64,000 bases of DNA from contig JBNJDR010000002.1 of the NCBI GenBank assembly GCA_051745085.1, positions 36,823 to 100,822 of the forward strand. The letters run 5' to 3'. A program made the position numbers and the translations under genes. The stretch is from Halonatronomonas sp051745085 (GTDB taxonomy: Bacteria; Bacillota; Halanaerobiia; Halanaerobiales; Halarsenatibacteraceae). Under the pieces are notes generated by a model. That model searched no databases and was not told the origin of the DNA. It saw only the letters and a list, made by a program, of their open reading frames with translations. Every line of letters begins with the position of its first letter. Position 1 is the first letter of the stretch. Of the stretch, positions 53,386-61,174 are shown piece by piece.

Positions 53386-54558
53386 ATGATTGAGATATAT
53401 ACCGTTAAAAATAAACCATATAGTAAAATGGCAAAAGCTATCTTTGAAAGTCGAGATTGTACTTTTCAAGAATACGATATCAGAGATGAAAAATTATATC
53501 AGGAAATGCTAGTTAGATCTGGGGGAGCAGAAACCGCTCCCCAGATCTTCATTGATGATGAATATATTGGCGATTACAATGATCTGGTTGCAGCTGTAAT
53601 ATCAGGTAAGTTGGATGCGATGTTAGATATAAAGAGAGAAATTTTTCAAGAGAAATGGGATCTGGTTGTTGTGGGAGCTGGTCCAGCTGGGATTAATGCC
53701 GGTCTTTATGCTGCCCGAAGAGGTTTGAAGACAATTTTGCTGGGAACTAATATGGGGGGACAGATGCTGGGGGCAGGTAACGTAGAGAATTATCCTGGTG
53801 AAAAGAGTATTCAGGGGGATGAGTTGATGGAAACATTCTGGCATCAACTCCTGAACTACGATATTACCATTAGATTAGGAGAAAAAGTTAACGGGCTGGA
53901 AAAAATGGATGAGGAACAAATTAGTGTCAAGCTTAAAGGCAATAAATTCCTTAAATCTAAGGCAATAATACTCGCCACAGGAAGCAAATATCGTAAATTG
54001 AACGTTCAAGGTGAGCAAAGGTTCGCAGGTCGCGGCATTCACCACTGTGTGATCTGTGAAGGTGATAATTATGCCGGCATGCCGGTTGCTGTAGTAGGCG
54101 GTGGAAACTCCGGGATGGAAGCTGCTCTGGATTTGGCTGAACTTGGTTGTGAGGTTAAATTGATCGATATTCATAAAGAGTTAAGCGGAGAAGACGTATT
54201 AGTAGAAGAAGTAAGAAGTTCTCAAAATATAACTCTATATCCAGAAAAAAATGTTGAAAGGATCTTAGGTAAAGAGAAATTAGTGGGTGTAGAGATAAAG
54301 GATCGCAACTCTAATAATACTGAGCATTTAAAGGCTGCAGCTGTTTTTACTAAGATCGGATTGATACCAAATACGAGTTTTTTAGATGAAACACTTGATC
54401 TAAACGACCGGGAAGAGATAATTATCGATGAAAATAACAGGACAAGTATGGACGGGGTCTGGGCAGCTGGTGATGTAACCGATATCAGAGATAAACAGAT
54501 TATAGTGGCCGCAGCGGAAGGAGCAAAGTCAGCTTTGCGGGTTAATGAAAGTATTTAA
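53386..54558 (+). CDS. Glutaredoxin-like domain fused to thioredoxin reductase-like flavoprotein
   Basis: About 390 residues. Residues 1-75 have the glutaredoxin pattern (MIEIYTVKNKPYSKMAKAI, with APQIFIDDEYIGDYNDL), but the active-site CPYC is KPYS (K10, S13), so both redox cysteines are gone. Residues 85-390 are a TrxB fold with FAD motif VVGAGPAGINAGLYAARRG, NAD(P)H motif VVGGGNSGMEAALDLAE and the redox pair C221VIC224, then WAAGDVTDI near the end. The NAD(P)H loop has no obvious HRR-type NADPH signature. The upstream frame extends further, but ATG 53386 fits the domain start. It lies four bases after the flavodiiron gene. Confidence 0.9.
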   Translation: MIEIYTVKNKPYSKMAKAIFESRDCTFQEYDIRDEKLYQEMLVRSGGAETAPQIFIDDEYIGDYNDLVAAVISGKLDAMLDIKREIFQEKWDLVVVGAGPAGINAGLYAARRGLKTILLGTNMGGQMLGAGNVENYPGEKSIQGDELMETFWHQLLNYDITIRLGEKVNGLEKMDEEQISVKLKGNKFLKSKAIILATGSKYRKLNVQGEQRFAGRGIHHCVICEGDNYAGMPVAVVGGGNSGMEAALDLAELGCEVKLIDIHKELSGEDVLVEEVRSSQNITLYPEKNVERILGKEKLVGVEIKDRNSNNTEHLKAAAVFTKIGLIPNTSFLDETLDLNDREEIIIDENNRTSMDGVWAAGDVTDIRDKQIIVAAAEGAKSALRVNESI

Positions 54559-54576
54559 AACCTTTAATAAATAAAG

Positions 54577-54605
54577 TTGACAGGTAATATTTTCTGTGTT
54601 ATGGT
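54577..54605 (+). promoter_or_regulatory. Promoter upstream of the RND exporter operon
   Basis: A perfect TTGACA (54577-54582), 17-base spacer and TATGGT (54600-54605). A palindromic operator starts five bases after the -10 element. An intrinsic terminator lies about 50 bases downstream. Confidence 0.6.
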
Positions 54606-54610
54606 TATAA

Positions 54611-54626
54611 ATGAATTATCATTCAT
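54611..54626 (+). promoter_or_regulatory. Palindromic operator, copy 1
   Basis: ATGAAT-TATC-ATTCAT, a perfect 6-bp inverted repeat with a 4-base spacer, placed over the expected transcription start of the promoter before it. The arms match operator copy 2. Confidence 0.65.
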
Positions 54627-54659
54627 AAATATTTGTTCATTGATATATGAGAAATGAAA

Positions 54660-54687
54660 GGCAGTTATAAAACTGCTTTTTATTTTT
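54660..54687 (+). terminator. Intrinsic terminator between the two operators
   Basis: GCAGTT (54661-54666) pairs with AACTGC (54671-54676) around ATAA and is followed by TTTTTATTTTT. It could end the flavodiiron/reductase transcript or make the promoter upstream yield only a short leader RNA. Confidence 0.75.
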
Positions 54688-54692
54688 CCCGC

Positions 54693-54712
54693 TTATGAAT
54701 GGTGATTCATAA
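54693..54712 (+). promoter_or_regulatory. Palindromic operator, copy 2
   Basis: TTATGAAT-GGTG-ATTCATAA, a perfect 8-bp inverted repeat with a 4-base spacer; its inner arms ATGAAT/ATTCAT equal those of copy 1. It lies 43 bases ahead of the RND gene. TetR-type repressors often bind palindromes of this size. Confidence 0.65.
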
Positions 54713-54754
54713 AAAATTAGCATTTTAGATATCCTGGAGAGGTGGAGAGGTCTA

Positions 54755-57004
54755 GTGAGAAAATTAGCAGATTTTTCTGGGCAACATCCTGTATTAATTG
54801 TTTTCATTGTAGCGGTGATTACATTGCTGGCCGGTGTTTATGCCTGGCAGGTAGAAATGACAACAGATATTAAGAATTTTTTTCCGGAAGATGATCCTCG
54901 AGTTCAAACTTACGAAGAAGTGGAAGAAAAGTTCGGTGGAGCTGAAAACATCATGGCGGCGTTGGTGGCTGATGAAATATTTACAGTTGAAGTTTTAAAA
55001 AGTATAGAAAGTTTAAGCCAAAAGTTTCAAGCGGTAGATGGGGTTAATTCTATCCAAAGTTTGACATCTGTTGATGACATTAAAGGTTCGGCTGATGGCT
55101 TATCTATCGAACCTTTGATCCAAAGTATCCCCTCGGATCCTGATGAATTAGAACAGCTAAAGGCCAGGGTGCAGAATGACGATATGTACGGAGGTTTTCT
55201 AGTTTCTTCTGACAGCCAGGCAGCTTTGCTTGTGATCGAGGTAGACCCTGAGCACGACGCTGTTCAGGTAGCTGAAGATGTTTCTGCGGTTGCTTCTTCT
55301 TATACAGGATCTGGTGAACTGTATCTCACTGGTACCCCGATTTTAAATAATACCCTGGCTGATTCGATGCAGGCTGATTTAAAAATGCTGGTGCCTTTGG
55401 TATTGATAATGATAGGAATAATCCTTTGGCTGGTCTTTAAGAGTATACGGGGGGTTTTGTTGCCCTTTGCCACGGTGGGAATAAGTGTAATTTGGACAGT
55501 TGGACTTATGGGATATTTGGGCAAAGACTTTTCGCCCTTGAATGCGGTTATGCCGATTATTTTGATCAGTCTTGGTAATGCTTATGGTATTTATATCTTA
55601 AAGAGGTATTATGAAGAATTAGACCGAGGTAAGGGAAACATGTTAGCAGTTAAAGGTTCTATAGTATCAGTAGGTACAGCAGTATTGATGGCGGGAGGAA
55701 CAACAGTAGCTGGATTTTCTTCTAATCTGCTCAGCGATATAACTATGATGCAGGAATTTGGCTTATTTACATCCTTTGGAATAGCAGTAGCTTTATTAAT
55801 ATCTCTCACATTTTTACCGGCAGTATTGACCTTATTGGGTAAACAAAAAATAAAAATGAAGGTGAAATCAAGTGTGATCGAAACTTTTCTAGGCCGGTCT
55901 GCAGACTTTATTAGTGCTAAACCTAAAATTATTTTAACTATAAGTCTGATTATCGTTATTTTTGCTCTGGCGGGCCTGCCTGGTCTGGAAATAGATAGTA
56001 ACTTCTTTAACTTCTTTTCTGAAGATTCTCGCCCCCGAATAGCTTACGAATTAGTGAAAGATAAATTTGTTGGTTCAGAGAGCGTAGAGATAATCATCGA
56101 AGGAGATGTGACTGACCCCCAGGTGCTTCATGCTATCTCTGCTTTTCAAGATGATCTATATGATACGGGGTTGGTCGGACGGCCAGTTTCTTTAGCTAAT
56201 ATAATTGCTAGAACTAATCAAGCTCTTAACGATGGTGACCCTGCTTACGATCGAATACCCGACAGTCCGAACCTCATTTCTCAGTATCTGCTTTTGATAG
56301 AGATGAATGACAATAGTTATCTAGAAAGGTTTTTAACTTTCGAACAGGATGAAGCGCGTATCCAGGCTATGGTTTCTGAGACTTCAGGTGAAGGAATTGA
56401 TAGATTGATGGGAGCCATTGATGATCTTACCGATCAGCATTTTGCAGACTTTCAGGTTGAACAAACTTCAACTGGTCTGATTGTATTAATCGATACTTTA
56501 TCTCAGTTAATCGTAGAAGGTCAAATTAAAGGATTGATTTTCGCTTTGATCACTGTTTTTATAATTGTATATTTGTTACTTCGATCTCTGCAGGGAAGTA
56601 GTTTGGCCGTAATATTGATCAGTTTAGTCACTCTGCTCAACTTTGGTGTAATGGGCTGGGTAGGAATACCTCTTGATATCGTGACCGTTCTGATCTCAAG
56701 TATCGGGATCGGGGTAGGAATCGATTATTCGATCCATATTTATTCTCGGTATTTAGAGGAGAAAAATGAGGGAAGTAGTACAGAGGTTGCGCTGAAAAAG
56801 ACTATGACCACAACTGGTACTGCAATTTTAAGCAACGCTGGAGCAGTTATCTCGGGCTTTCTTATCTTGATATTTTCTTCTTTTCCCCCATTTAGGTATT
56901 TCGGATTGTTGGTTTCTTTAATTATGCTGGCAGCAGCGGCTGGTTCACTTTTCTGGATCCCAGCTGTAATAACTTTTACAGACAAAATGAGGAGGCAAAA
57001 ATAA
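54755..57004 (+). CDS. RND-superfamily exporter (MMPL/HAE3-like)
   Basis: A 749-residue protein of 12 transmembrane helices in two halves, each with a large extracytoplasmic loop. KNFFPEDDPRVQTYEEVEEKFG and NFFSEDSRPRIAYELV mark the loop starts, and LISLGNAYGIYILKRYYEEL and SSIGIGVGIDYSIHIYSRYLEE are the helix-4 motifs with conserved charged residues. HAE3-like members move lipids or hydrophobic compounds and often pair with a LolA-like protein, as here. GTG start after GGAGAGG. Confidence 0.93.
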   Translation: MRKLADFSGQHPVLIVFIVAVITLLAGVYAWQVEMTTDIKNFFPEDDPRVQTYEEVEEKFGGAENIMAALVADEIFTVEVLKSIESLSQKFQAVDGVNSIQSLTSVDDIKGSADGLSIEPLIQSIPSDPDELEQLKARVQNDDMYGGFLVSSDSQAALLVIEVDPEHDAVQVAEDVSAVASSYTGSGELYLTGTPILNNTLADSMQADLKMLVPLVLIMIGIILWLVFKSIRGVLLPFATVGISVIWTVGLMGYLGKDFSPLNAVMPIILISLGNAYGIYILKRYYEELDRGKGNMLAVKGSIVSVGTAVLMAGGTTVAGFSSNLLSDITMMQEFGLFTSFGIAVALLISLTFLPAVLTLLGKQKIKMKVKSSVIETFLGRSADFISAKPKIILTISLIIVIFALAGLPGLEIDSNFFNFFSEDSRPRIAYELVKDKFVGSESVEIIIEGDVTDPQVLHAISAFQDDLYDTGLVGRPVSLANIIARTNQALNDGDPAYDRIPDSPNLISQYLLLIEMNDNSYLERFLTFEQDEARIQAMVSETSGEGIDRLMGAIDDLTDQHFADFQVEQTSTGLIVLIDTLSQLIVEGQIKGLIFALITVFIIVYLLLRSLQGSSLAVILISLVTLLNFGVMGWVGIPLDIVTVLISSIGIGVGIDYSIHIYSRYLEEKNEGSSTEVALKKTMTTTGTAILSNAGAVISGFLILIFSSFPPFRYFGLLVSLIMLAAAAGSLFWIPAVITFTDKMRRQK

Positions 57005-57780
57005 TGAAGAGTAAAAAAGTAATAGGATTAATATTGGCAGTTATATTTTTAGTTGGAAGCGTGAGCTTACCTGTATTTGCCCAAACAGGGGAAGAAGTAT
57101 TGGACAACATGGAAACAACTATGCGGGCCGATAATAAGTATATGGAGCAGGAGATGATCTTGAAAACTGGAAAAGGTAGTGAAAGAAGTCGAGACCTGGC
57201 GATGTGGACAAAAAGGGTCGATGGCAGCGATAAGATGTTAGTTAGATTTCTTTCGCCAGCAGATGTAGCCGGAACAGGATTTCTTATGCTTGAAGATAAT
57301 ATGTGGCTTTATCTCCCCGCTTTAGAACGGACTAAAAGGATTGCCGGGTCGGCCCGACAGGGAGATTTCATGGGTAGTGATATGACTTATGATGATATGG
57401 AATCGTTGGGTACTACTGGTTTTTCCGATGATTATGAAGCGGAACTTTTAGGAGAAACTGAACTGGATGGTCGTCAGGCTTATCAGCTTCGACTTGTTCC
57501 CACAACAGATGAACCGGCCTATGCTTATTTAGAGATTTGGGTGGATGGAGAGTACTGGCTGCCGCAGAAGATAGAGTATTACGGAGAGGATCAACTTTTA
57601 AAAACTTTAGAGACTTCCGAACATGAAGTCCTTGATGGTCGTTGGACAGCTCAGAGATTGGAAATGAAGGATCATCAAGCAGGAAGTAAAACTATTTTGA
57701 AAGTAAAAGAAGTAAATTATTCTGAAGAAATTGACTCAGACATCTTTACTACTAGATATCTGGAAAGGGGTAGTAATTAA
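57004..57780 (+). CDS. LolA-like outer membrane lipoprotein-sorting protein
   Basis: A 258-residue exported protein with signal peptide (KVIGLILAVIFLVGSVSLPVFA) and the half-barrel region of RND-linked LolA-like proteins: GEEVLDNMETTMRADNKYME, FLSPADVAGTGFLMLEDNMW, YLPALERTKRIAGSARQGDFMGSDMTYDD-type motif (seen as LPALERTKRI then GDFMGSDMTYDDME). It probably carries lipid or hydrophobic cargo between the exporter and the outer membrane. Its ATG overlaps the RND stop. Confidence 0.9.
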   Translation: MKSKKVIGLILAVIFLVGSVSLPVFAQTGEEVLDNMETTMRADNKYMEQEMILKTGKGSERSRDLAMWTKRVDGSDKMLVRFLSPADVAGTGFLMLEDNMWLYLPALERTKRIAGSARQGDFMGSDMTYDDMESLGTTGFSDDYEAELLGETELDGRQAYQLRLVPTTDEPAYAYLEIWVDGEYWLPQKIEYYGEDQLLKTLETSEHEVLDGRWTAQRLEMKDHQAGSKTILKVKEVNYSEEIDSDIFTTRYLERGSN

Positions 57781-57781
57781 T

Positions 57782-58927
57782 ATGAGAAGATTAACTGGAG
57801 TTAGTATAGGAATAATATTAGGATTACTTTTATTGGCCGCTCCCATATATGCAGTAGATATTGGGGGAGAATTTAATTTAGGAGCAGATTACGACTTTGA
57901 TCAGGATGAGCAGGCTAATATGATTGCAGATTTTGAATTAGATTTTGGGAGTTCAAATATGACTTCGGCTTTCAATGTGACTCTAGGTTTAAATCAGATA
58001 TGGCCGTCAGGTGAGACTGATATAAATTTAAGAGATGCTTACGTTGATTATTACGGTGAAAACTTTGATTTAAGAGTCGGGAAGCAGCTAGTTAATTGGG
58101 GAACAGCGGTTGGCTATAATCCCACGGATAATATAAACCCACTTAATTTAGCTGATCCTACTGGAGATAAAAAATCATTGTTGCTGGTAAAGAGCGACTA
58201 TTATTTTGATTATAATTATAGTCTGACTGGGGTTTTAGTTCCCTTTTATCAACAGTTAATAAAAGGAGAAATTCCCCTGCCCCAACCATTACCAGATGGT
58301 ACCGATTCTGTTGAAATAGAGAGTCCAAGCCGCGATTTAGAGGAAGTGGAATATGGTTTGAAATTTAACGCTCAAGGAGTAAAAGGGTTTGATTTTTCTT
58401 TCAGTATCTATCAAGGGCAAGAACAAATGCCTACAATTAGGTATGAGCAGACGCCGATGGGTCCTTTGCCTGAGAGCGCGTATTATCGTAGATATACTGT
58501 GTTTGGAGCAGATATGGCATCTGATTATAGGGGAGTGGGGCTCTGGGCAGAAGGAGCATATATGCTGCCTGAAACCGGAGATAATTATGGTAGTCTGGTA
58601 ATGGGAGCAGATTATAACTTTGAATCTGGTCAATATATGTTAGGCCAGGTAATTTATCTTCAATCTCCCCAGGGACAAGATAACGTTATCGTTCAATCAG
58701 CGTTAGAATCACCTTTTGCCGATTATCATAATGCTCGACTGGCCGCAGCCTATAATTTTTCAACAGATGGTTATATGCTTAAACCAGAAGTTGAATTTTC
58801 CTTAGCTAATGCAGTAAGCTTAACGGTTGATTATACCTACCAAATCGGCCAGGTTTTTGCTGGTAATTCTGAATTGATGCCAAGCGATAAAAACCAGGTG
58901 TCAGTTGGAATATCATACTCATTTTAG
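57782..58927 (+). CDS. Outer membrane beta-barrel protein
   Basis: A 381-residue protein with signal peptide (GISIGIILGLLLLAAPIYA-like: LTGVSIGIILGLLLLAAPIYA split at AVDIGG) and alternating amphipathic strands such as FNLGADYDFDQDEQ, AYVDYYGENFDLRVGKQLVNWG and KPEVEFSLANAVSLTVDY, ending in VGISYSF with a terminal Phe. That ending is the barrel assembly signal of outer membrane proteins. It completes an RND-LolA-barrel set and is direct evidence of a diderm envelope. The start is ATG 57782; an upstream frame from 57731 lies inside the previous gene. Confidence 0.85.
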   Translation: MRRLTGVSIGIILGLLLLAAPIYAVDIGGEFNLGADYDFDQDEQANMIADFELDFGSSNMTSAFNVTLGLNQIWPSGETDINLRDAYVDYYGENFDLRVGKQLVNWGTAVGYNPTDNINPLNLADPTGDKKSLLLVKSDYYFDYNYSLTGVLVPFYQQLIKGEIPLPQPLPDGTDSVEIESPSRDLEEVEYGLKFNAQGVKGFDFSFSIYQGQEQMPTIRYEQTPMGPLPESAYYRRYTVFGADMASDYRGVGLWAEGAYMLPETGDNYGSLVMGADYNFESGQYMLGQVIYLQSPQGQDNVIVQSALESPFADYHNARLAAAYNFSTDGYMLKPEVEFSLANAVSLTVDYTYQIGQVFAGNSELMPSDKNQVSVGISYSF

Positions 58928-58940
58928 CAATAAGGAATAA

Positions 58941-58964
58941 CCCCCCAAAAACTTTTTGGGGGGG
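58941..58964 (+). terminator. GC-capped hairpin after the barrel gene
   Basis: CCCCCCAAAAA (58941-58951) pairs with TTTTTGGGGGG (58953-58963). No U-tract follows (ATTATATTA), so it may be a weak or factor-aided terminator or an mRNA 3' stabiliser. Confidence 0.6.
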
Positions 58965-59014
58965 ATTATATTACTGAAGGAATATAAGTTAAATCTAATA
59001 AGGAGGAAGTAGCA

Positions 59015-59245
59015 ATGGCAGGCAATAAAAAAGAAGTAATACTTGATGCCGCTATAAAAGTAATATCTGATAAAGGATATTATAATACTAAAATGAGTTT
59101 GATAGCAGATAGAGCTGAAATAGCTGTTGGAGCTATTCAAGGGGTTGTTGAACGGGCGATTAAATTAGAAAATTTGAGTTTATTAGATGAGGCAGTTGAT
59201 AAAATAATTTATTTTATTGATTGTTCTAATTCGAAAATAAATTAG
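59015..59245 (+). pseudogene. Internally deleted TetR-family regulator
   Basis: A 76-residue frame with a good Shine-Dalgarno (AAGGAGG). Residues 1-38 are a normal TetR DNA-binding start (KKEVILDAAIKVISDKGYYN, then TKMSLIADRAEIAVGAI). At the point where 'GTIYNYF' is expected the text jumps to GVVERAIKLENLSLLDEAVD and ends soon after. Family members are about 190-200 residues, so a deletion of roughly 120 codons joining helix 3 to a C-terminal helix is the simplest reading. The end of the HTH recognition helix and the dimerisation domain are lost. It was probably the repressor for the RND operon upstream. Confidence 0.65.
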
Positions 59246-59289
59246 ATAAATGTGATAATACTCACTGCAAATTAAGATTAAATATTTGT

Positions 59290-59436
59290 ATGATAATACT
59301 AATAAATTACGATATTAAAACCGACCTGGAGCAAGATGAATTAGCAGCGGCTATCAAGAGGTCTCACAAAAACTGCTTAGTTAGTAAATCCTTGAATCCA
59401 GAAATACCTCTTAAATTTAATGTGAATTATAAGTAG
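59290..59436 (+). pseudogene. OsmC-like protein remnant
   Basis: A 48-codon frame whose second half (ELAAAIKRSHKNCLVSKSLN then PEIPLKFNVNYK) has the form of the OsmC/Ohr C-terminus, including the Cys in NCLVSK that matches the second peroxidatic-site cysteine. Nothing of the N-terminal two thirds remains. There is no ribosome binding site near the ATG. Confidence 0.5.
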
Positions 59437-59475
59437 AATTTAATGATCCTAATATCATTAAGGTGGGTGGGAGTA

Positions 59476-60102
59476 ATGAGTAAAACTATAACGAGGACTT
59501 TAAGCCAACTTGTATTTATTGCTTCATTTTTCTTTCTCTTGTTTAGAGGTAATTTACAGCTTTGGGTTGGTTTTTGGGTAGTAGGTATATTAATTTCATT
59601 ATTTTTTGACCGTATTTATTGTGGATGGGCCTGTCCTATGGGGACTTTGCTTAGAATGCAAAGCTGGATTTATGAGAAATTAAATATATCACGGTATAAA
59701 ATCAACTCAAAAAAACTGTTATTTATCTTAAGGACTATATTAATTCTGGCTTTCCTGGGAAGCATGATAGCTGTAGCGAGATTTGGATTGCGCTTAAATA
59801 TAATTATAATTTTAGTAGGTTCTGCATTTTTGATTTCTTTCATATTTGCAGAAAGCATCTGGCACAGAATCTGTCCCCATGGAACTGTGTTAAGTTTTAG
59901 TAATAAATTTTCTCGATATGGCATGAAAATATCAGCAGACAAATGTAGTGGTTGTGGCCTTTGCGAAGAATCATGTCCTAATGATACTATATTTAAGTTA
60001 GAAGATGAGAAAACCAGAAAAATTGAAAACAAAGAATGTCTGACATGCTTTCAATGTCAGAAAGTCTGCCCAGCAGATGCTATAAGTTATCAAAAAATCT
60101 AA
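59476..60102 (+). CDS. NapH/CcoG-like membrane 4Fe-4S protein
   Basis: About 208 residues: four transmembrane segments with the membrane cysteine motifs YCGWACPMG and HRICPHGT, then a two-cluster ferredoxin domain (CSGCGLCEESCP and CLTCFQCQKVCP). NapH-type proteins pass electrons from quinol or flavin to periplasmic or cytoplasmic partners. No nap, nos or cco genes are nearby, so the partner is unknown. GGTGGGAG selects ATG 59476 rather than ATG 59443. Confidence 0.88.
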   Translation: MSKTITRTLSQLVFIASFFFLLFRGNLQLWVGFWVVGILISLFFDRIYCGWACPMGTLLRMQSWIYEKLNISRYKINSKKLLFILRTILILAFLGSMIAVARFGLRLNIIIILVGSAFLISFIFAESIWHRICPHGTVLSFSNKFSRYGMKISADKCSGCGLCEESCPNDTIFKLEDEKTRKIENKECLTCFQCQKVCPADAISYQKI

Positions 60103-60173
60103 TTTATTGTGTTACAATATCTTGAAGATAATCCCGATCAGGATCAAGAATAAGATTAGAGGATTAAAGCTCC

Positions 60174-60202
60174 TTGACATTAACCCCACCTTTTGTTAAG
60201 AT
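60174..60202 (+). promoter_or_regulatory. Promoter of the tRNA-Arg gene
   Basis: A perfect TTGACA (60174-60179), 17-base spacer and TAAGAT (60197-60202), 22 bases ahead of the tRNA. Confidence 0.75.
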
Positions 60203-60224
60203 TATTAAGGAAATAATATATTAT

Positions 60225-60299
60225 GCCCCCGTAGCTCAGTGGATAGAGCGTCGGTCTCCGGAACCGGATGCGTAGGTTCGATTCCTACCGGGGGTACCA
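60225..60299 (+). tRNA. tRNA-Arg (anticodon CCG)
   Basis: A complete cloverleaf. The acceptor stem GCCCCCG pairs with CGGGGGT, the D arm follows GTAGCTCAGTGGATAGAGC, the anticodon loop is CTCCGGA (CCG), and the T arm contains GGTTCGATTCC. Discriminator A and CCA are encoded (60296-60299). A tyrosine recombinase remnant lies about 100 bases downstream, so this tRNA 3' end is a likely integration site. Confidence 0.95.
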
Positions 60300-60371
60300 T
60301 TGTTATATCCTTGATATTTCAACAAAGATAGCAATAACCCATTTTAAAGATATTGATGAATTTATGCCAAT

Positions 60372-60389
60372 TGTCACCGAACTGTCACC
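60372..60389 (+). repeat. Tandem TGTCACC repeats with 11-base period (candidate integrase arm sites)
   Basis: TGTCACC at 60372-60378 and again at 60383-60389, one helical turn apart, between the tRNA and the end of the integrase remnant. Closely spaced direct repeats of this kind serve as arm-type binding sites for tyrosine integrases. Confidence 0.5.
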
Positions 60390-60403
60390 ATTTTTTTTCG
60401 TTT

Positions 60404-60790
60404 TTAATTCAGCATGATTTCATCGAATTTTTCAGCGGTCTCTTTTTGCATATTTATAGATACATGTGAATAAGTGTCTAGAGTTTCAGATATGCTGGCA
60501 TGGCCCAATCTTTCCTGAACTTTTTTGGGATGTTCACCGGCTTTGAGTAGAAGAGTGGCGTGTGTATGTCTTAATGTGTGAATGCCGACATCATTACTCA
60601 AATCAGCTTTATCTCTGACTTTATTGAATCTTCGATTAGCAGTTGTGGGATAAAAAATGGAGCCATCTTCATCACAGAAAACTAAATTATTATCCTGATA
60701 AGCAGGACCAAGCCGCAGGCGCGATATCGATATAGCCTGTGTTTTTTTATGCCTTTTTAGAATCTCTAGAACCGAATATATTATGATTAT
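60404..60790 (-). pseudogene. Tyrosine recombinase/phage integrase remnant (C-terminal catalytic part)
   Basis: On the minus strand an open frame runs from about 60790 to the stop at 60404, reading VLEILKRHKKTQAISISRLR, then NLVFCDEDGSIFYPTTANRR, then the catalytic box HTLRHTHATLLLKAG and LGHASISETLDTYSHV. The second Arg (HTLRH), the His and the Tyr nucleophile (DTYSH) are intact. The N-terminal arm-binding and core-binding domains and the first catalytic Arg are missing; beyond 60790 the similarity is lost. It is therefore a dead remnant of an element once integrated at the tRNA-Arg. Confidence 0.82.
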
Positions 60791-60830
60791 AAACTCAAAG
60801 ACTAAATTGTTAGTATAAAAATAAAATATA

Positions 60831-60911
60831 AATTGGAAAGATGTGATAGGTTCTGAACAATTTGGAGTTAGACCTGCAGTTATAGTTCAAAATGATGCAG
60901 GAATTAATTGA
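60831..60911 (+). pseudogene. MazF/PemK toxin fragment
   Basis: A short stretch reads NWKDVIGSEQFGVRPAVIVQ then NDAGIN followed by a stop. It matches the first core of MazF toxins (normally 'PVIGSEQGGIRPVLIIQND'). Only about 25 of about 115 residues remain and there is no start or antitoxin gene. Confidence 0.7.
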
Positions 60912-61174
60912 AATATAGACAATTATAATAATGTTGGTACCAGATTAAGTTGCTGAGAAGACATTTTCACTTCATGAAAAATTTTAAAAGCAGCAGCATT
61001 TAATCAGATAGTTAAGTTAGCGGCGATTGTAATGGATTTTTTTGGATTTCACAACATTAATTAGAATACCTTAATAAAGAAAAATTTAGTAATAGAATTA
61101 ATAATGACCGTAAAAATTAGTTCGGGGACAAACTTAATAAACCATAAATAAGCATATAACCAGGAGGGAATATC
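60912..61174. other. Gene-free, probably decayed DNA
   Basis: About 260 AT-rich bases with stops in all frames. I see no RNA gene, terminator or repeat, only the AGGAGG ribosome binding site of the next gene at its end. It continues the degraded element region that begins after the tRNA. Confidence 0.5.

Noticed and set aside
53386..53430. Selenocysteine at the altered glutaredoxin active site
   Set aside because: The codons are ordinary Lys and Ser; no in-frame TGA is present.
60300..61174. Second copy of the tRNA 3' end as an attachment site
   Set aside because: No repeat of the T-arm/acceptor sequence is visible in this window.
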